Position numbers and translations under genes: made by a program | The notes under the pieces: model-generated | Told to the model about the DNA's origin: nothing | Databases searched by the model: none | What the model saw: only the letters and a program-made list of their open reading frames with translations | In this document: positions 63,472 through 64,000 of the stretch, piece by piece | How the letters are laid out: each line of letters starts with the position of its first letter | How positions within the stretch are numbered: the stretch's first letter is position 1 | Origin: Cardinalis cardinalis | Lineage: Eukaryota; Chordata; Aves; Passeriformes; Cardinalidae | Assembly: GCA_014549065.1 (NCBI GenBank) | Contig: JACDOX010000014.1 | Coordinates: 9,106,489 to 9,170,488 of the forward strand | Direction: 5' to 3' | Length of the DNA: 64,000 nucleotides

Positions 63472-63488
63472 CCCCCTTTTTTTTTTTT
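63472..63488 (-). promoter_or_regulatory. Polypurine tract
   Basis: Minus strand A12 followed by G5, the expected primer for plus-strand DNA synthesis. Six bases (63466-63471) separate it from the TG that I take as the LTR start. That gap is unusual, because the tract normally abuts the LTR. Confidence 0.7.
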
Positions 63489-63694
63489 AATTTCAGAGAC
63501 ATGTTTACATATTTACATATTCTACATATTTCTTTTTACTATGGCTTAAAGGCTGCCCATACTTTCTTAATACAATATATATTTCACTATACTTCAAAGG
63601 CTATGTACAACACAGAGCTCTTTGTTCAAAGGCTATATTCCTTTTACAGTCATTTATACAATACATACTACATTTTTCAGTTTTGGATTATTTT

Positions 63695-63810
63695 CTCTCA
63701 GTTTCAAGTCAGTTCAGTTCCTCNATTCAAATCCCTCAGTTTTAAGTCAGTTCAGCAGTTCCTCGACTCAAATCTCTCAGTTTTAAGTCAGTTCAGTTCC
63801 TTGATTCAAA
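63695..63810 (-). repeat. Three tandem units of 37-41 bp inside the element
   Basis: Units at 63695-63732, 63733-63773 and 63774-63810 share cagttttaagtcagttcag and a following ttc(a)aa. They lie in the short internal region between PBS and polypurine tract. Confidence 0.85.
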
Positions 63811-63865
63811 GGCTATATTCCTTAGGCTATATTCTTTTATAGCTTTCAGGCTGCTACACAGCTCC

Positions 63866-63883
63866 ATCACGTCGGGGTCACCA
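63866..63883 (-). promoter_or_regulatory. tRNA-Trp primer-binding site
   Basis: The minus strand reads TGGTGACCCCGACGTGAT, 18 bases complementary to the 3' end of vertebrate tRNA-Trp. This is the primer used by avian sarcoma-leukosis viruses. It sits 2 nt inside the LTR end, the correct position for initiating minus-strand DNA synthesis. Confidence 0.9.
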
Positions 63884-63885
63884 AT

Positions 63886-64000
63886 TGTTNTATCACACTG
63901 AGAGTCTAAAGGACGACCAGGTCAAGTCTCATACCTTCTCAGTGCTCTCTTGGAGGCAGCTTCATCACAGCACTGGCAGCTTCTTCTTTAGCTGCTCATT
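63886..64000 (-). repeat. 5' LTR of the miniature element (truncated by window)
   Basis: This starts TGTTnTATCACACTGAG and matches 63181-63292 with four substitutions and a CTT insertion. The remainder lies outside the window. Confidence 0.88.

Larger units (their letters stand above)
63181..64000 (-). mobile_element. Miniature LTR retrotransposon with tRNA-Trp PBS (partial)
   Basis: Two copies of one LTR face the same way: a complete copy at 63181-63465 (TGTTGTATCAC...CACTACA) and the start of a second at 63886, cut by the window end. On the minus strand the element runs right to left. A primer-binding site complementary to tRNA-Trp lies 2 nt inside the right-hand (5') LTR at 63866-63883. 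An A12G5 polypurine tract lies at 63472-63488 beside the left-hand (3') LTR. Only 400 bp separate the LTRs, with no gag, pol or env. Over the shared 112-115 bp the two LTRs differ by four substitutions and one 3-nt indel. It is either a non-autonomous (TRIM-like) element or an internally deleted provirus mobilised by an alpharetrovirus-like relative. Confidence 0.85.

Noticed and set aside
1..64000. CRISPR arrays, bacterial operons, riboswitches, tRNA or rRNA genes
   Set aside because: None seen. The window is vertebrate nuclear DNA.

Overview
This 64 kb window reads as nuclear DNA of a bird, probably a songbird. The evidence is the repertoire of repeats. There are many CR1 LINE copies ending in the avian octamer-type 3' tail (ATTCTATG, or its complement CATAGAAT). 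There are several solo long terminal repeats (LTRs) from endogenous retroviruses. One element near the right edge carries a primer-binding site for tRNA-Trp, the primer used by avian alpharetroviruses. The background is AT-rich, and I found no intact protein-coding gene, rRNA, tRNA, CRISPR array or bacterial-type operon. The window is most likely intergenic or lies inside a very large intron.

Layout, left to right. 1-4160: unique AT-rich DNA with one CR1 (2361-2735). 4164-5267: an old LTR-like fragment followed by a well-delimited solo LTR (4787-5262) with 5-bp target-site duplications and a duplicated 46-bp block. 5268-14297: unique sequence with CR1 copies at 6625 and 9363-10110. 14298-15245: minus-strand LTR-family copy plus CR1. 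15246-20530: mostly unique sequence, an ancient CR1-like fragment, and a 56-bp tandem duplication. 20530-21085: decayed CR1 ORF1 (SGNH esterase) on the minus strand. 25105-25700: long CR1 3' portion. 28.1-32.6 kb: a possible LTR, a CR1 and an internally deleted LTR-family copy. 35566-36144 and 45399-45967: two LTRs of one family in the same orientation. 46.3-46.8 kb: LTR-family remnant. 49013-50508: a 1.5 kb solo LTR carrying a long pyrimidine microsatellite and an assembly gap. 52.76-53.70 kb: a CR1 split by a 362-bp solo LTR. 59.2-60.1 kb: an unusual GC-rich block. 61.0-61.66 kb: a broken Gag-like reading frame. 61.99-63.06 kb: CR1 and an LTR. 63181-64000: a short LTR retrotransposon with PBS and polypurine tract but no room for gag or pol, running off the right edge.

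Nothing here works together as a pathway. The content is a record of successive retroelement insertions, some nested. The items most worth checking are the miniature tRNA-Trp-primed LTR element at the right end, the Gag-like remnant at 61 kb, the CR1/LTR nesting at 53 kb, the exon-like frame at 58.2 kb, and a few perfect or near-perfect hairpins.
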